The translations under genes were made by a program, and so were the position numbers. The notes beneath the pieces are model-generated. The model worked only from the letters and a program-made list of their open reading frames with translations. It searched no databases and had not been told where the DNA came from. From Hyphomicrobium_B sp001006785 (GTDB lineage Bacteria > Pseudomonadota > Alphaproteobacteria > Rhizobiales > Hyphomicrobiaceae), in the NCBI RefSeq assembly GCF_001006785.1, contig NZ_CDHO01000001.1, positions 434,001 to 498,000 on the forward strand: a DNA stretch of 64,000 bases. The letters are read 5' to 3'. Positions 18,049 to 26,815 of this stretch are shown piece by piece; positions within the stretch are counted from its first letter, which is position 1; every line of letters begins with the position of its first letter.

Positions 18049-20778
18049 ATGACGGATTCGAACGACCAGACCGATAAGACCATTCGCGTTGGAGCGCGCA
18101 AGCCGCTGTCGCTGCAGCGAACGGTCGAGTCTGGGCATGTGCGGCAGAACTTCAGCCACGGGCGATCGAAGTCTGTCGTCGTCGAGAAGAAGAAGACGCG
18201 GCGCTTCGGATCCGGGCCTGAAGGCGAAGCTGCGCCGGGTCCGGCGCCGGCTGAAGCGCCTCCGCCGCCGGTAAGAGCGCCGTCCGCTCCGGCGCCGCGA
18301 CAGCAAGCATCGAATCCAGCGCAGGCACGCACGCTTTCGAACGAAGAGCGCGCGGCACGCGAGCGCGCACTCGCTGCTGCGCGTGCGGAAAGCACGACGC
18401 GTGTCGAAGCGGAGCCTGTTCGTTTCGAACCGGTGCGTCCGCCTGAGCCCGAGCCGCGCGTCGAAGAAGCGCCGGTACAAAGCGCTCCGCCCGCTGCTGC
18501 GCCGCCTGCCGCAACGAAGCCGGCTGAAGCTGCGCCCGCGCCTGTCGCTCGCGAGACGGCATCTCCCGCGCCGCGTGAGCCGCGTCGTGACAACAATTCG
18601 CCGCCGTCGCGCGATGGTGGCCGTCCGCCTTATCAAAGACAGGGCGCTCGCCCGACCGGCAACACGGCCTACATGCCGCGTGAAGCTGGACGCCCGCGCG
18701 AGATCGAACTGCCGGTGCCGCCGCGCCGCGGTGCGGCTCCCGCCGATGCAACGACGATCGAGAAGCCGGTTCGTCCGGCGCGGCCCGTGGTTGCCGCCCG
18801 CGAACAGGTGGAGGAAGACGATAGCCGCAAGCGCGGTCCCGGCGGCGCCAAGGTGCCGCGTCCCGCCGTCAAGACGAATGACGACGGCCGCCAGCGTCAG
18901 AAGCTGACGATCACGAACTTCGATCGTGAAGCTCAGGTTCGCTCGCTCGCGTCGCTGAAGCGCAAGCGCGAGAAGGAAAAGCTGAAAGCCATGGGCATTC
19001 AGCAGCCGCGCGAAAAAATCGCTCGCGAGGTCGTCATTCCGGAAGCGATCACGATCCAGGAACTCTCGAACCGCATGGCGGAGCGCGCCGTCGATCTCAT
19101 CAAATATTTGATGCAGCAAGGCGCGATGCATAAAATTACCGACGTGCTCGATGCCGACACGGCGGAACTCATCGTGCAGGAATTCGGCCATACGTCGAAG
19201 CGCGTCTCGGAAGCCGACGTCGAAATCGGTTTCGTCGGCGATGTCGATGCCGACGATGCGGCGCTCGAGTCGCGCGCTCCCGTCGTCACGATCATGGGGC
19301 ACGTCGACCACGGCAAGACGTCGCTGCTCGATGCGATCCGGTCCGCGAATGTCGTCGCGGGCGAAGCCGGCGGCATCACGCAGCACATCGGCGCGTATCA
19401 GGTCAAAGCCTCGAACGGCGATAAGATCACGTTCATCGATACGCCGGGCCACGAAGCGTTCACCGCCATGCGTGCGCGCGGTGCCAAGGTGACGGACATC
19501 GTCGTTCTGGTCGTTGCGGCCGACGACGGCGTCATGCCGCAGACGGTCGAGGCGATCAATCACGCCAAGGCCGCGAAGGTTCCGATCATCGTTGCGATCA
19601 ACAAGATCGATAAGCCGCAGGCCGATCCCAATCGCGTTCGCACCGATCTTCTGTCGCAGGAAATCGTTGTCGAAAGCATGGGTGGCGAAACGCTCGAAGT
19701 GCCCGTGTCGGCGCTGAAGCGGACGAACCTCGACAAGCTGCTTGAAGCGATCCATCTGCAGGCCGAAATTCTCGACCTCAAGGCGAACCCGACGCGTACC
19801 GCCGAAGGCATCGTCATCGAAGCGAAACTCGAGCGCGGACGTGGTCCCGTTGGTACGGTTCTCGTTCAGCGCGGCACGCTCCACGTCGGCGATATCATCG
19901 TCGCCGGTACGGCTTGGGGCCGTGTCAGAGCGCTGCTCGACGATCATGGCGCGAACATCGATACAGCCGGGCCGTCGGTGCCGGTCGAGGTGCTGGGCTT
20001 CGACTCGGCTCCGGAAGCAGGCGATCAATTCGCCGTCGTCGAGAACGAAGCGCGTGCGCGCGAGCTGACGGATTATCGCGTCCGCAAGCGCCGCGAGACG
20101 CTGGGTTCGGCAGGCTCGAAGAGCACGCTCGAGCAGATGATGCAGCAGCTCAAGGACGCCGAGCGCAAGGAATTCCCGCTTGTCGTCAAGGGCGACGTGC
20201 AGGGTTCGGTCGAGGCGATCGCGGGCGCGCTGCGCAAGGTCGGCAACGACGAAGTCGAAGCGCGCCTCGTGCATTCGGGCGTCGGCGGCATCACCGAGTC
20301 GGACATCGCGCTTGCGGCGGCTTCGAAGGCCGTCGTCATCGGCTTCAACGTCCGCGCCAATGCGCAGGCGAAGCAGGCGGCCGATAACCAGGGCATCGAA
20401 ATCCGCTACTACAACATCATCTACGATCTCGTCGATGAAGTGAAAGCGGCGATGTCGGGTCTTCTCGCTCCGACGAAGCGCGAGGTGTTCCTCGGCTACG
20501 CGTCCATCAAGCAGGTCTTCAATATCTCGAAGGTCGGCAAGGTCGCGGGCTGCCAGGTCACCGAGGGCAAGGTCGAACGCGGCGCCAAAGTTCGTCTGCT
20601 GCGCGACAACGTCGTCATTCACGAGGGCACGCTTGCGATCCTGAAGCGCTTCAAGGACGACGTGAAGGAAGTCGTTGCGGGGCAGGAATGCGGCATGTCG
20701 TTCGCGAACTATCAGGACATTCGCGAAGGCGATCAGATCGAGTGCTTCCAGGTCGAGACGATCGCGAGAAGTTTGTAG
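18049..20778 (+). CDS. infB: Translation initiation factor IF-2
   Basis: IF-2 is the GTPase that places initiator tRNA on the 30S subunit. The 909-residue protein has the alphaproteobacterial IF2-associated N-terminal segment (TIRVGARKPLSLQRTVESGH), a long Pro/Ala/Arg/Glu-rich linker to about residue 285, the IF2_N domain (IPEAITIQELSNRMAERAVDL), and the G domain with GHVDHGKTSLLDAIR near residue 418, DTPGHEAF and NKIDKP. Domains II to IV follow with the conserved GDVQGSVEAI and GFNVRANAQA. It starts 11 bases after the YlxR-protein stop. Confidence 0.98.
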   Translation: MTDSNDQTDKTIRVGARKPLSLQRTVESGHVRQNFSHGRSKSVVVEKKKTRRFGSGPEGEAAPGPAPAEAPPPPVRAPSAPAPRQQASNPAQARTLSNEERAARERALAAARAESTTRVEAEPVRFEPVRPPEPEPRVEEAPVQSAPPAAAPPAATKPAEAAPAPVARETASPAPREPRRDNNSPPSRDGGRPPYQRQGARPTGNTAYMPREAGRPREIELPVPPRRGAAPADATTIEKPVRPARPVVAAREQVEEDDSRKRGPGGAKVPRPAVKTNDDGRQRQKLTITNFDREAQVRSLASLKRKREKEKLKAMGIQQPREKIAREVVIPEAITIQELSNRMAERAVDLIKYLMQQGAMHKITDVLDADTAELIVQEFGHTSKRVSEADVEIGFVGDVDADDAALESRAPVVTIMGHVDHGKTSLLDAIRSANVVAGEAGGITQHIGAYQVKASNGDKITFIDTPGHEAFTAMRARGAKVTDIVVLVVAADDGVMPQTVEAINHAKAAKVPIIVAINKIDKPQADPNRVRTDLLSQEIVVESMGGETLEVPVSALKRTNLDKLLEAIHLQAEILDLKANPTRTAEGIVIEAKLERGRGPVGTVLVQRGTLHVGDIIVAGTAWGRVRALLDDHGANIDTAGPSVPVEVLGFDSAPEAGDQFAVVENEARARELTDYRVRKRRETLGSAGSKSTLEQMMQQLKDAERKEFPLVVKGDVQGSVEAIAGALRKVGNDEVEARLVHSGVGGITESDIALAAASKAVVIGFNVRANAQAKQAADNQGIEIRYYNIIYDLVDEVKAAMSGLLAPTKREVFLGYASIKQVFNISKVGKVAGCQVTEGKVERGAKVRLLRDNVVIHEGTLAILKRFKDDVKEVVAGQECGMSFANYQDIREGDQIECFQVETIARSL

Positions 20779-20793
20779 TCGCTCACGCGGGCT

Positions 20794-20817
20794 TCCGTGC
20801 GTTGTGAAACGCACGGA
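20794..20817 (+). terminator. Hairpin downstream of infB (no T tract)
   Basis: A perfect 10-bp inverted repeat (TCCGTGCGTT / AACGCACGGA) with a GTGA loop begins 15 bases after the infB stop. It lacks a following T run, so it may be an mRNA-stabilising or processing hairpin rather than a terminator. A weaker stem TCGGC / GCCGA ending in ATTTT follows at 20850-20877 and could be the actual terminator. Confidence 0.45.
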
Positions 20818-20903
20818 CCTGCTCCGCGAGGGCGTGGCTTCCCACAGCGGCCGGTCGGCTTTTTCGGGCCGAATTTTGTATGATCTGAGATAAGAGGCCG
20901 TTC

Positions 20904-21473
20904 GTGGTTCAAGTCCGCGGCGGTCGGAAGATGACAGAAGCGATCGAGTTACCCCTCAAATTATCGTTCCGACTGACGCGCGCTGATATCGCGGCGTACG
21001 AACGTTTGCCGCGTGAATTTTCGCGAGGGGGCGTGCTCGCGTTTTTCGGCGTGTTTTTCGTCTTGGGCGCCGGGCTTGGAGCGTTCGAGGATGAACTCGG
21101 TGCGCTCGTTCCGCAATCATTGGCGGACTACCGCCATATCGTGCTGGCCGTTGCGGCAGCCGCCGTCGCCTATGCTTTTATCACGCTGGTGTTGACGCTG
21201 CGCACGAACTGGCGCATCGCGCGCGCAAAGCTGCCGTCCGACGAGACCGGAATCGATGTGTCAGAATCTGGACTTCGGGTCACGAACGACGCCTCGGTCC
21301 GTGATTTCGGCTGGGCTCTCATCGCGAAAGTGATCGAGACGGCGGATCACGTTTTTTTATGTCTGACGCCGCGATCGGCGCTCATCGTGCCGCTCAGGGC
21401 GTTCGCATCGCGCGACGACAAGACTGCCTTCGCCGATTTATCCGAGCGATTGTCTAGCAGCGCCGAGGCTTGA
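20904..21473 (+). CDS. YcxB-like membrane protein of unknown function
   Basis: The 189-residue protein has two predicted transmembrane segments (about residues 42-60 and 78-97) and a C-terminal region (DETGIDVSESGLRVTNDAS, then LIVPLRAF) resembling the YcxB-like C-terminal domain. No enzymatic motif is seen and its function is unknown. A GTG at 20904 preceded by AAGAGG at a 6-base spacing is chosen as start; an ATG at 20931 is possible. It interrupts the usual infB-rbfA adjacency and its stop overlaps the open frame leading into rbfA, so it is probably co-transcribed with ribosome assembly genes. Confidence 0.7.
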   Translation: MVQVRGGRKMTEAIELPLKLSFRLTRADIAAYERLPREFSRGGVLAFFGVFFVLGAGLGAFEDELGALVPQSLADYRHIVLAVAAAAVAYAFITLVLTLRTNWRIARAKLPSDETGIDVSESGLRVTNDASVRDFGWALIAKVIETADHVFLCLTPRSALIVPLRAFASRDDKTAFADLSERLSSSAEA

Positions 21474-21487
21474 AGAAGGATCTGGCC

Positions 21488-21886
21488 ATGCGATCAAAAC
21501 ACAAAACCCTTCCGTCGAAAGCGCCGTCGCAGCGAATGCTCCGCGTTGGCGAACTCATCCGGCATAAGATCGCTGAGATGCTGTCGCGCGGCGAAATTCA
21601 CGATGACGTGCTCGCCTCGCACGTCATCACGATTCCGGAAGTGCGGCTGTCACCTGATCTGAAACTCGCAACCGTGTACGTGATGCCGCTCGGCGGCAAT
21701 GACGTGAAGCCGGTGATTGAGGCGCTGACGCGCAACAAGAAATACATTCGCGCCGAGGTCGCGCATACGCTCAATCTTCGCTACGCGCCGGATCTCAGAT
21801 TCCGCGAGGACGAGACATTTGAAGAAGCGACGCGCATCGACCGGTTGCTCGATAGCGAAAAAGTACGACGGGATACGGGGAAATAA
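21488..21886 (+). CDS. rbfA: Ribosome-binding factor A
   Basis: RbfA is a small KH-fold protein needed for late 30S maturation and cold adaptation. The 132-residue product shows QRMLRVGELIRHKIAEML at the N-terminus and the core VRLSPDLKLATVYVMPLGG, then YAPDLRFREDETFEEATRIDRLL. The ATG at 21488 has GAAGGA upstream; a TTG at 21470 in the same frame overlaps the previous gene and is less likely. truB starts five bases after its stop. Confidence 0.95.
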   Translation: MRSKHKTLPSKAPSQRMLRVGELIRHKIAEMLSRGEIHDDVLASHVITIPEVRLSPDLKLATVYVMPLGGNDVKPVIEALTRNKKYIRAEVAHTLNLRYAPDLRFREDETFEEATRIDRLLDSEKVRRDTGK

Positions 21887-21891
21887 GATCG

Positions 21892-22812
21892 ATGGGACGC
21901 CGCAAAAAGGGTTCACCGGTTCATGGCTGGCTGGTGCTCGATAAGCCTCAGAACATGACGTCGACGCAGGCCGTCGGCATCGTCCGGCGCGTTTTCAATG
22001 CACAGAAGGCGGGGCATTCGGGAACGCTCGATCCGCTGGCGACGGGCATTCTGCCGATCGCGCTCGGGGAGGCGACGAAGACCGTTTCGTTCGCGGTCGA
22101 CGGCGAGAAGGCGTATCGCTTCACGGTGCGCTGGGGCGCGGAAACCGAAACGGACGATACCGAAGGCGCGATTTCGAACACCAGCGATCAGCGTCCGGAT
22201 CGGGCAAGCATCGAAGCGTTGCTGCCGCAGTTTCACGGCGAGATCATGCAGGTGCCGCCCGCCTATTCGGCGATCAAGGTCGACGGGGCGCGGGCTTACG
22301 ATCTCGCGCGTGACGGAGAAACGGTCGTGCTCAATGCGCGTCCGGTTTTCATCGACAGTCTGCAGCTGGTCGACATGCCGGATGCGGCGACGAGCGTGTT
22401 CGAGGCGCGTTGCGGCAAGGGAACGTATGTGCGTGCGCTGGCGCGCGACATGGGCCGTCTGCTCGGCTGCTACGGGCACGTCATCGCGTTGCGGCGGACG
22501 CAGGTCGGTCCGTTCGACGAAGCGATCGCTGTTGCGATGGATGATTTGAAGGCGGCATCGGAGGCGAACGATGCCGAGCAGTTGTTGCGCTTTCTGCAAC
22601 CCGTCGAAGCGGCGCTCGCCGATTTGCCGGAACTGCTCGTGTCGCAAAGCGACGCCGCAAGTCTCGCACGGGGCCAGACGGTGTTGATCCGGGGACGTGA
22701 TGCCCCGATCCTTTCGGGGCCGGCTTATGCAACCTCCAAAGGTCGTCTGATCGCGCTCGGTGAACTTGCGAAGGGCGCGCTGCATCCGACGCGCGTGTTC
22801 AATCTCGGCTGA
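21892..22812 (+). CDS. truB: tRNA pseudouridine(55) synthase TruB
   Basis: TruB converts U55 of the tRNA T-loop to pseudouridine. The 306-residue protein shows GWLVLDKPQNMTSTQAV near the start and the catalytic motif HSGTLDPLATGILPIALGEATK with the active Asp near residue 46. KAYRFTVRWGAETETDDTEG and CGKGTYVRALARDMG are further family blocks. The C-terminus has the short TruB_C domain of alphaproteobacteria. It overlaps the open upstream frame of the following kinase-like gene, but the likely start of that gene lies beyond the truB stop. Confidence 0.96.
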   Translation: MGRRKKGSPVHGWLVLDKPQNMTSTQAVGIVRRVFNAQKAGHSGTLDPLATGILPIALGEATKTVSFAVDGEKAYRFTVRWGAETETDDTEGAISNTSDQRPDRASIEALLPQFHGEIMQVPPAYSAIKVDGARAYDLARDGETVVLNARPVFIDSLQLVDMPDAATSVFEARCGKGTYVRALARDMGRLLGCYGHVIALRRTQVGPFDEAIAVAMDDLKAASEANDAEQLLRFLQPVEAALADLPELLVSQSDAASLARGQTVLIRGRDAPILSGPAYATSKGRLIALGELAKGALHPTRVFNLG

Positions 22813-22843
22813 ATCGTCCTCGTCCCAAAGGAGATTGCCTGGT

Positions 22844-23668
22844 TTGTGCGGAGACGCGGACTTCCAGCATTATCTCCGTGAATGGGACCTCGTGCCAGAC
22901 GGCGCCGAGATTTTGACGCGTACCGCGAAGCTGCTTTCGGTTCGTCACCGTGACCGCCCAGCGATGCTGCGCGTCGCGTTGACGGCGGAAGCGGCCGAAG
23001 GCGCGGCGGTGATGGTCTGGTGGCAAGGTCAGGGTGCGGCGCGCGTTTTTGCAGTCGATGACAAGGCTCTCCTGCTCGAACGTGCGACGGGTGCTCGAAG
23101 CCTTCTCGCGATGTCGCAAGGCGAGCAAGACGTCGAAGCTACGCGTGTTCTCTGTGACGTGATTGCCGAACTCCATGCGTCGCGCCGTGAGCCTGCGCCG
23201 CAGCTGACGTCGTTGCTGGAATGGTTCGAGCCGCTTCTTGCGTCGGCACACCTCACCGATCAGCTCGCACGTTCGGCGGCAATGGCGCGAAAGCTACTGG
23301 CCGAGCCGCAAGACGTCGTGGCGCTACATGGCGACGTCCACCACGAGAATGTTCTCGACTTCGGTCCGCGCGGCTGGCTCGCCATCGATCCCAAAGGACT
23401 CTGGGGCGAGCGCGGGTTCGATTACGCGAATATTTTCTGCAATCCCGACATCGAGCAGCCGGAGCCCGCTGTTGCCGTCAGGACGGACATTTTTCATCAG
23501 AGGGTTGCGAGCGTTAGCGCGGCCGCGGGCCTCGATCGCCGTCGGCTGCTCGACTGGATCGTGGCCTGGGCTGGGCTTTCGGCAAGCTGGATCATCGCGG
23601 ATGGCGACGACCCTGGCGTCGACATGGCGGTGCTATCGCTGGCGCTCGCTTGCTCAGATGCGACCTAA
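22844..23668 (+). CDS. APH(6)/hydroxyurea-kinase-family phosphotransferase
   Basis: The protein of about 274 residues belongs to the aminoglycoside/hydroxyurea kinase family (APH_6_hur). The catalytic loop is intact as HGDVHHENVLDFG and is followed by WLAIDPKGLWGERGFDYANIF, which supplies the metal-binding Asp. Characterised members phosphorylate streptomycin at position 6, but chromosomal homologues are numerous and most have unknown substrates. A TTG at 22844 stands 10 bases after AAAGGAG and gives MCGDADFQHYLREWDL; the TTG at 22835 is too close to that site. The gene lies between truB and rpsO, an unusual place, and its composition does not differ visibly from its neighbours. Confidence 0.82.
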   Translation: MCGDADFQHYLREWDLVPDGAEILTRTAKLLSVRHRDRPAMLRVALTAEAAEGAAVMVWWQGQGAARVFAVDDKALLLERATGARSLLAMSQGEQDVEATRVLCDVIAELHASRREPAPQLTSLLEWFEPLLASAHLTDQLARSAAMARKLLAEPQDVVALHGDVHHENVLDFGPRGWLAIDPKGLWGERGFDYANIFCNPDIEQPEPAVAVRTDIFHQRVASVSAAAGLDRRRLLDWIVAWAGLSASWIIADGDDPGVDMAVLSLALACSDAT

Positions 23669-23851
23669 ATTATTGAAATATAACAAAAATTAAAAGTGTC
23701 TGGGCATCTCGCAACTGGGCGGGTTTCGTGTATAAGTAGCGCCGACCGCGCGGGGTGCTCGCACTTTCGCGCGGCTTTCATTTGCGACCCCGCTGGACGA
23801 CATCCCGGCCGTGGCCGCTTTTTTCCCACTCCAATTCGAAAGGAGCTACCG

Positions 23852-24133
23852 ATGTCGCAGATCGCACCTCACCGCCGTGAGGCGAAAACGGCTGTCATCA
23901 AGGGCAACGCGACGAAGTCCAACGACACCGGCTCGCCGGAAGTCCAGATTGCAGTGCTGACGCATCGCATCAACGAGCTGACCGAGCATTTCAAGCTGCA
24001 CAAGAAAGACAATCACTCGCGTCGCGGGCTGCTGAAGATGGTCAGCCAGCGCCGTCAGCTGCTCGACTACGTGAAGAGCAAGGACAACGCGCGTTATCAG
24101 AAGATCATCGAAAAGCACGGTATTCGCCGCTAA
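23852..24133 (+). CDS. rpsO: 30S ribosomal protein S15
   Basis: S15 is a primary 16S rRNA-binding protein of the small subunit. From the ATG at 23852 the protein has 93 residues, beginning MSQIAPHRREAKTAVIKG, with the conserved core DTGSPEVQIAVLTHRINELT and KDNHSRRGLLKMVSQRRQLL. A strong AAAGGAGC at 23838-23845 decides the start. The 183 bases upstream include an AT-rich stretch (23669-23700), suggesting an own promoter. rpsO-pnp adjacency is general in bacteria. Confidence 0.97.
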   Translation: MSQIAPHRREAKTAVIKGNATKSNDTGSPEVQIAVLTHRINELTEHFKLHKKDNHSRRGLLKMVSQRRQLLDYVKSKDNARYQKIIEKHGIRR

Positions 24134-24135
24134 GC

Positions 24136-24227
24136 CGCGAAGTCGCTTCGCGCTCAAGACGGGGCCGTACATGGCCAAACGCGCAACGATCTAGAGAAGA
24201 GAGCCCGTCGGCGCCCTTGGGGTGCCG
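24136..24227 (+). promoter_or_regulatory. Two stem-loops in the rpsO-pnp interval
   Basis: The first hairpin is a perfect CGCGAAG / CTTCGCG stem with a TCG loop (24136-24152) directly after rpsO. The second pairs CGGCGCCC with GGGTGCCG (24209-24227, one G-T pair) about 80 bases before the pnp start. In E. coli the pnp leader hairpin is cut by RNase III as part of PNPase autoregulation; a similar role here is inferred only from place and structure. Confidence 0.45.
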
Positions 24228-24305
24228 GCGCGATAGGTGTTCGCCTGGCATGAGGCCGGCGAGCAAGTCCGACCGAACAGAAAAAGCGAAAACGAAAGAT
24301 CCAAC

Positions 24306-26507
24306 ATGTTTGATATCCATCGAGTCGAAATCGATTGGGGTGGCCGCAAGCTCAAGCTCGAAACCGGCCACTATGCACGCCAGGCCGACGCGGCCGTGAT
24401 GGCGCAATATGGCGACACGACGGTTCTGGCGACTGTCGTCGGCGCACGCTCCGTGAAGCCCGGCATCGACTTCTTCCCGCTCACCGTGAACTATCAGGAG
24501 CGTACGTACGCGGCGGGCAAGATCCCCGGCGGCTATTTCAAGCGCGAAGGCCGTCCGAGTGAAAAAGAAACGCTGACGTCGCGGCTCATCGATCGTCCGA
24601 TCCGCCCGTTGTTCGTCGAAGGCTTCAAGAACGAAACGCAGGTCGTCGTGACGGTGATGTCGCACGATCTCGAAAACGATCCCGACATTCTCGGCATGGT
24701 CGCGGCTTCGGCGGCGCTGACGCTTTCAGGCCTGCCGTTCCTCGGTCCGATCGGCGCCGCACGCGTTGGTCTCGTCAATGGTGAGCTGGTGCTCAATCCG
24801 ATGATCGACGAGATGAAGGACAGCGCGCTCGACCTCGTCGTCGCCGGTACGGCCGACGCAGTGATGATGGTCGAATCGGAAGCCAAGGAGCTTCCCGAGG
24901 CGCAGATGCTCGAAGCCGTCGTGTTCGGCCACAAGCACATGCAGCCGGTGATTCAGGCAATCATCAAGCTCGCCGAAAAGGCAGCGAAAGAGCCGTGGGA
25001 CATCAAGATCCCCGACAAGACGAAGTATGCGGGCGACGTGAAGAAGCTCGCAGAAAAGACGCTGAAGCAGGCGTTCTCGACGAAGGAAAAGGGCAAGCGC
25101 CAGGACCTCGTCGCGGAGGCCAAGAAGGCGATCACCGAAGGCATCACGCTCCCGGCTGACGATCCGAACGAGAAGGTCCTGCTTTCGGACGCCTTCAAGG
25201 CGCTCGAAATGGACATCATGCGCGGCGACGTTCTGAAGACGAAGACGCGCATCGACGGTCGCGACCTGAAGACGGTGCGTCCGATCCTGTCGGAAGTTCA
25301 CGTTCTGCCGCGTACGCACGGTTCGGCGCTGTTCACGCGCGGCGAGACGCAGGCGCTGGTCGTCGCGACGCTCGGCACGGGCGAGGACGAGCAGTTCATC
25401 GACAGCCTCGAAGGCACGAAGAAAGAGCGCTTCCTGCTGCATTACAACTTCCCGCCCTATTCGGTCGGCGAAGTCGGACGCATGGGTTCGCCGGGCCGCC
25501 GCGAAATCGGCCACGGCAAACTCGCGTGGCGCGCCATCCATCCGATGCTGCCGTCGCAGGAAGAGTTCCCCTACACGCTGCGCGTCGTTTCAGAGATCAC
25601 CGAGTCCAACGGCTCGTCGTCGATGGCGACGGTCTGCGGTTCGTCGCTGGCTCTGATGGATGCGGGCGTGCCGCTGAAGTCGCCGGTTGCGGGCATCGCG
25701 ATGGGTCTGATCAAGGAAGGCGATGAATTCGTCGTTCTGTCGGATATTCTCGGCGATGAAGATCATCTCGGCGATATGGACTTCAAGGTTGCGGGCACGG
25801 CCAATGGCGTGACGTCGCTGCAGATGGACATCAAGATCACCGGCATCACCGAAGAGATCATGCGCATCGCGCTCGATCAGGCGCACGATGGCCGCATCCA
25901 CATCCTCGGCGAAATGGCAAAGTCGTTGACGGGCGCGCGCGAAGAACTCGGCGAGTTCGCGCCGCGTATCGAGACGATCAAGATCCCTGTCGACAAGATC
26001 CGCGAAGTCATCGGTTCGGGCGGTTCGGTCATCCGCGAGATCGTCGCGGAGTCGGGCGCCAAGATCGACATCGAGGACGACGGCACGGTGAAGATCGCGT
26101 CGGCCAATCGCGAGTCGATCGAGAAGGCGCTGGCGCGCATTCGCGGCATCACGTCGGAGCCCGAGGTCGGACAGATCTACAAGGGCAAGGTCGTGAAGGT
26201 GATGGAGTTCGGCGCGTTCGTGAACTTCTTCGGCGCGAAGGACGGACTGGTTCACATTTCGCAGCTTGCACCGGGACGTCCGGAGTCGGTCGGCGCGGTC
26301 GTCAAGGAAGGCCAGGAAGTTTACGTGAAGCTTCTGGGCTTCGATGATCGCGGCAAGACGCGTCTGTCGATGAAGATCGTCGATCAGGCGACGGGCCAGG
26401 AAATTCCGCGCGCCGAGGGCGAACCGGAGGAAGTCTTCGAGAGCCGTCCGCCGCGTCGTGAAGGTGGCCGTGGCGGTCCTCGCGGTCCGCGTCGCGATCG
26501 CAACTGA
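24306..26507 (+). CDS. pnp: Polyribonucleotide nucleotidyltransferase (PNPase)
   Basis: PNPase degrades RNA 3' to 5' by phosphorolysis and is part of the degradosome. The 733-residue product carries two RNase PH domains (QYGDTTVLATVVGA; later FTRGETQALVVATLGTGEDEQ), an intervening helical domain, a KH domain (IPVDKIREVIGSGGSVIREI), and an S1 domain (VGQIYKGKVVKVMEFGAFVNF). The C-terminus is a Gly/Arg-rich tail. The ATG at 24306 gives the usual MFDIHRVEIDWGG; an ATG-led extension from 24237 is not supported. A strong terminator follows. Confidence 0.98.
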   Translation: MFDIHRVEIDWGGRKLKLETGHYARQADAAVMAQYGDTTVLATVVGARSVKPGIDFFPLTVNYQERTYAAGKIPGGYFKREGRPSEKETLTSRLIDRPIRPLFVEGFKNETQVVVTVMSHDLENDPDILGMVAASAALTLSGLPFLGPIGAARVGLVNGELVLNPMIDEMKDSALDLVVAGTADAVMMVESEAKELPEAQMLEAVVFGHKHMQPVIQAIIKLAEKAAKEPWDIKIPDKTKYAGDVKKLAEKTLKQAFSTKEKGKRQDLVAEAKKAITEGITLPADDPNEKVLLSDAFKALEMDIMRGDVLKTKTRIDGRDLKTVRPILSEVHVLPRTHGSALFTRGETQALVVATLGTGEDEQFIDSLEGTKKERFLLHYNFPPYSVGEVGRMGSPGRREIGHGKLAWRAIHPMLPSQEEFPYTLRVVSEITESNGSSSMATVCGSSLALMDAGVPLKSPVAGIAMGLIKEGDEFVVLSDILGDEDHLGDMDFKVAGTANGVTSLQMDIKITGITEEIMRIALDQAHDGRIHILGEMAKSLTGAREELGEFAPRIETIKIPVDKIREVIGSGGSVIREIVAESGAKIDIEDDGTVKIASANRESIEKALARIRGITSEPEVGQIYKGKVVKVMEFGAFVNFFGAKDGLVHISQLAPGRPESVGAVVKEGQEVYVKLLGFDDRGKTRLSMKIVDQATGQEIPRAEGEPEEVFESRPPRREGGRGGPRGPRRDRN

Positions 26508-26536
26508 TCGTCACGTTCGCATTACTGAAATAACCG

Positions 26537-26570
26537 AGGCCGCCGGACTAATATTCGGCGGCCTTTTCTT
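26537..26570 (+). terminator. Rho-independent terminator after pnp
   Basis: The stem AGGCCGCCG / CGGCGGCCT (26537-26545 and 26557-26565) is followed by TTTCTTTTCTTTT. It begins 30 bases after the pnp stop and closes the long rimP-pnp block. Confidence 0.9.
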
Positions 26571-26593
26571 TTCTTTTCCAACTCTCTCACCTG

Positions 26594-26676
26594 ATGGCCG
26601 GGCGTGACCCGGCAATCCAGAGCTGAACGGGTGGGGTTCGTATGTGGCTCTGGATGGCCGCCTCAAGGGCGGCCAT
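26594..26676. repeat. Palindromic intergenic repeat, copy B
   Basis: This copy begins ATGGCCGGGCGTGACC and ends with the hairpin ATGGCCGCC / GGCGGCCAT, as in copy A at 14139. It also retains an internal 9-bp inverted repeat ATCCAGAGC / GCTCTGGAT (26615-26623 and 26647-26655), so the whole element can fold into one branched hairpin. Copy A has a decayed version of that middle part. The remaining bases to 26763 show no gene. Confidence 0.75.
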
Positions 26677-26763
26677 GGCGTGTCGGGGTGCAGTGTGTGC
26701 AGGTTCGCATGTTGTTGAGCGGTCTCCGCGCCGCGATTGCCGGTCGATTTCGAGAGCTAAAAG

Positions 26764-26795
26764 AAAAGGGCCACCCGCGAGGATGGCCCTTTTTT
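26764..26795. terminator. Bidirectional terminator
   Basis: A 10-bp stem AAAAGGGCCA / TGGCCCTTTT (26764-26773 and 26784-26793) with A and T tracts on its two sides can stop transcription on both strands. It lies just past the 3' end of the small exported-protein gene on the - strand. Confidence 0.85.
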
Positions 26796-26815
26796 AGTCC
26801 GCAATTTTTAGCGGC

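Noticed and set aside
17977..20814. 945-codon open frame on the - strand opposite infB
   Set aside because: It is a shadow of infB in high-GC DNA: composition is Arg/Asp-rich without family motifs, and the + strand holds an unmistakable IF-2.
22844..23668. Acquired antibiotic resistance gene
   Set aside because: No mobile element, no change of composition, and chromosomal homologues with unknown substrates are common; only family membership is claimed.
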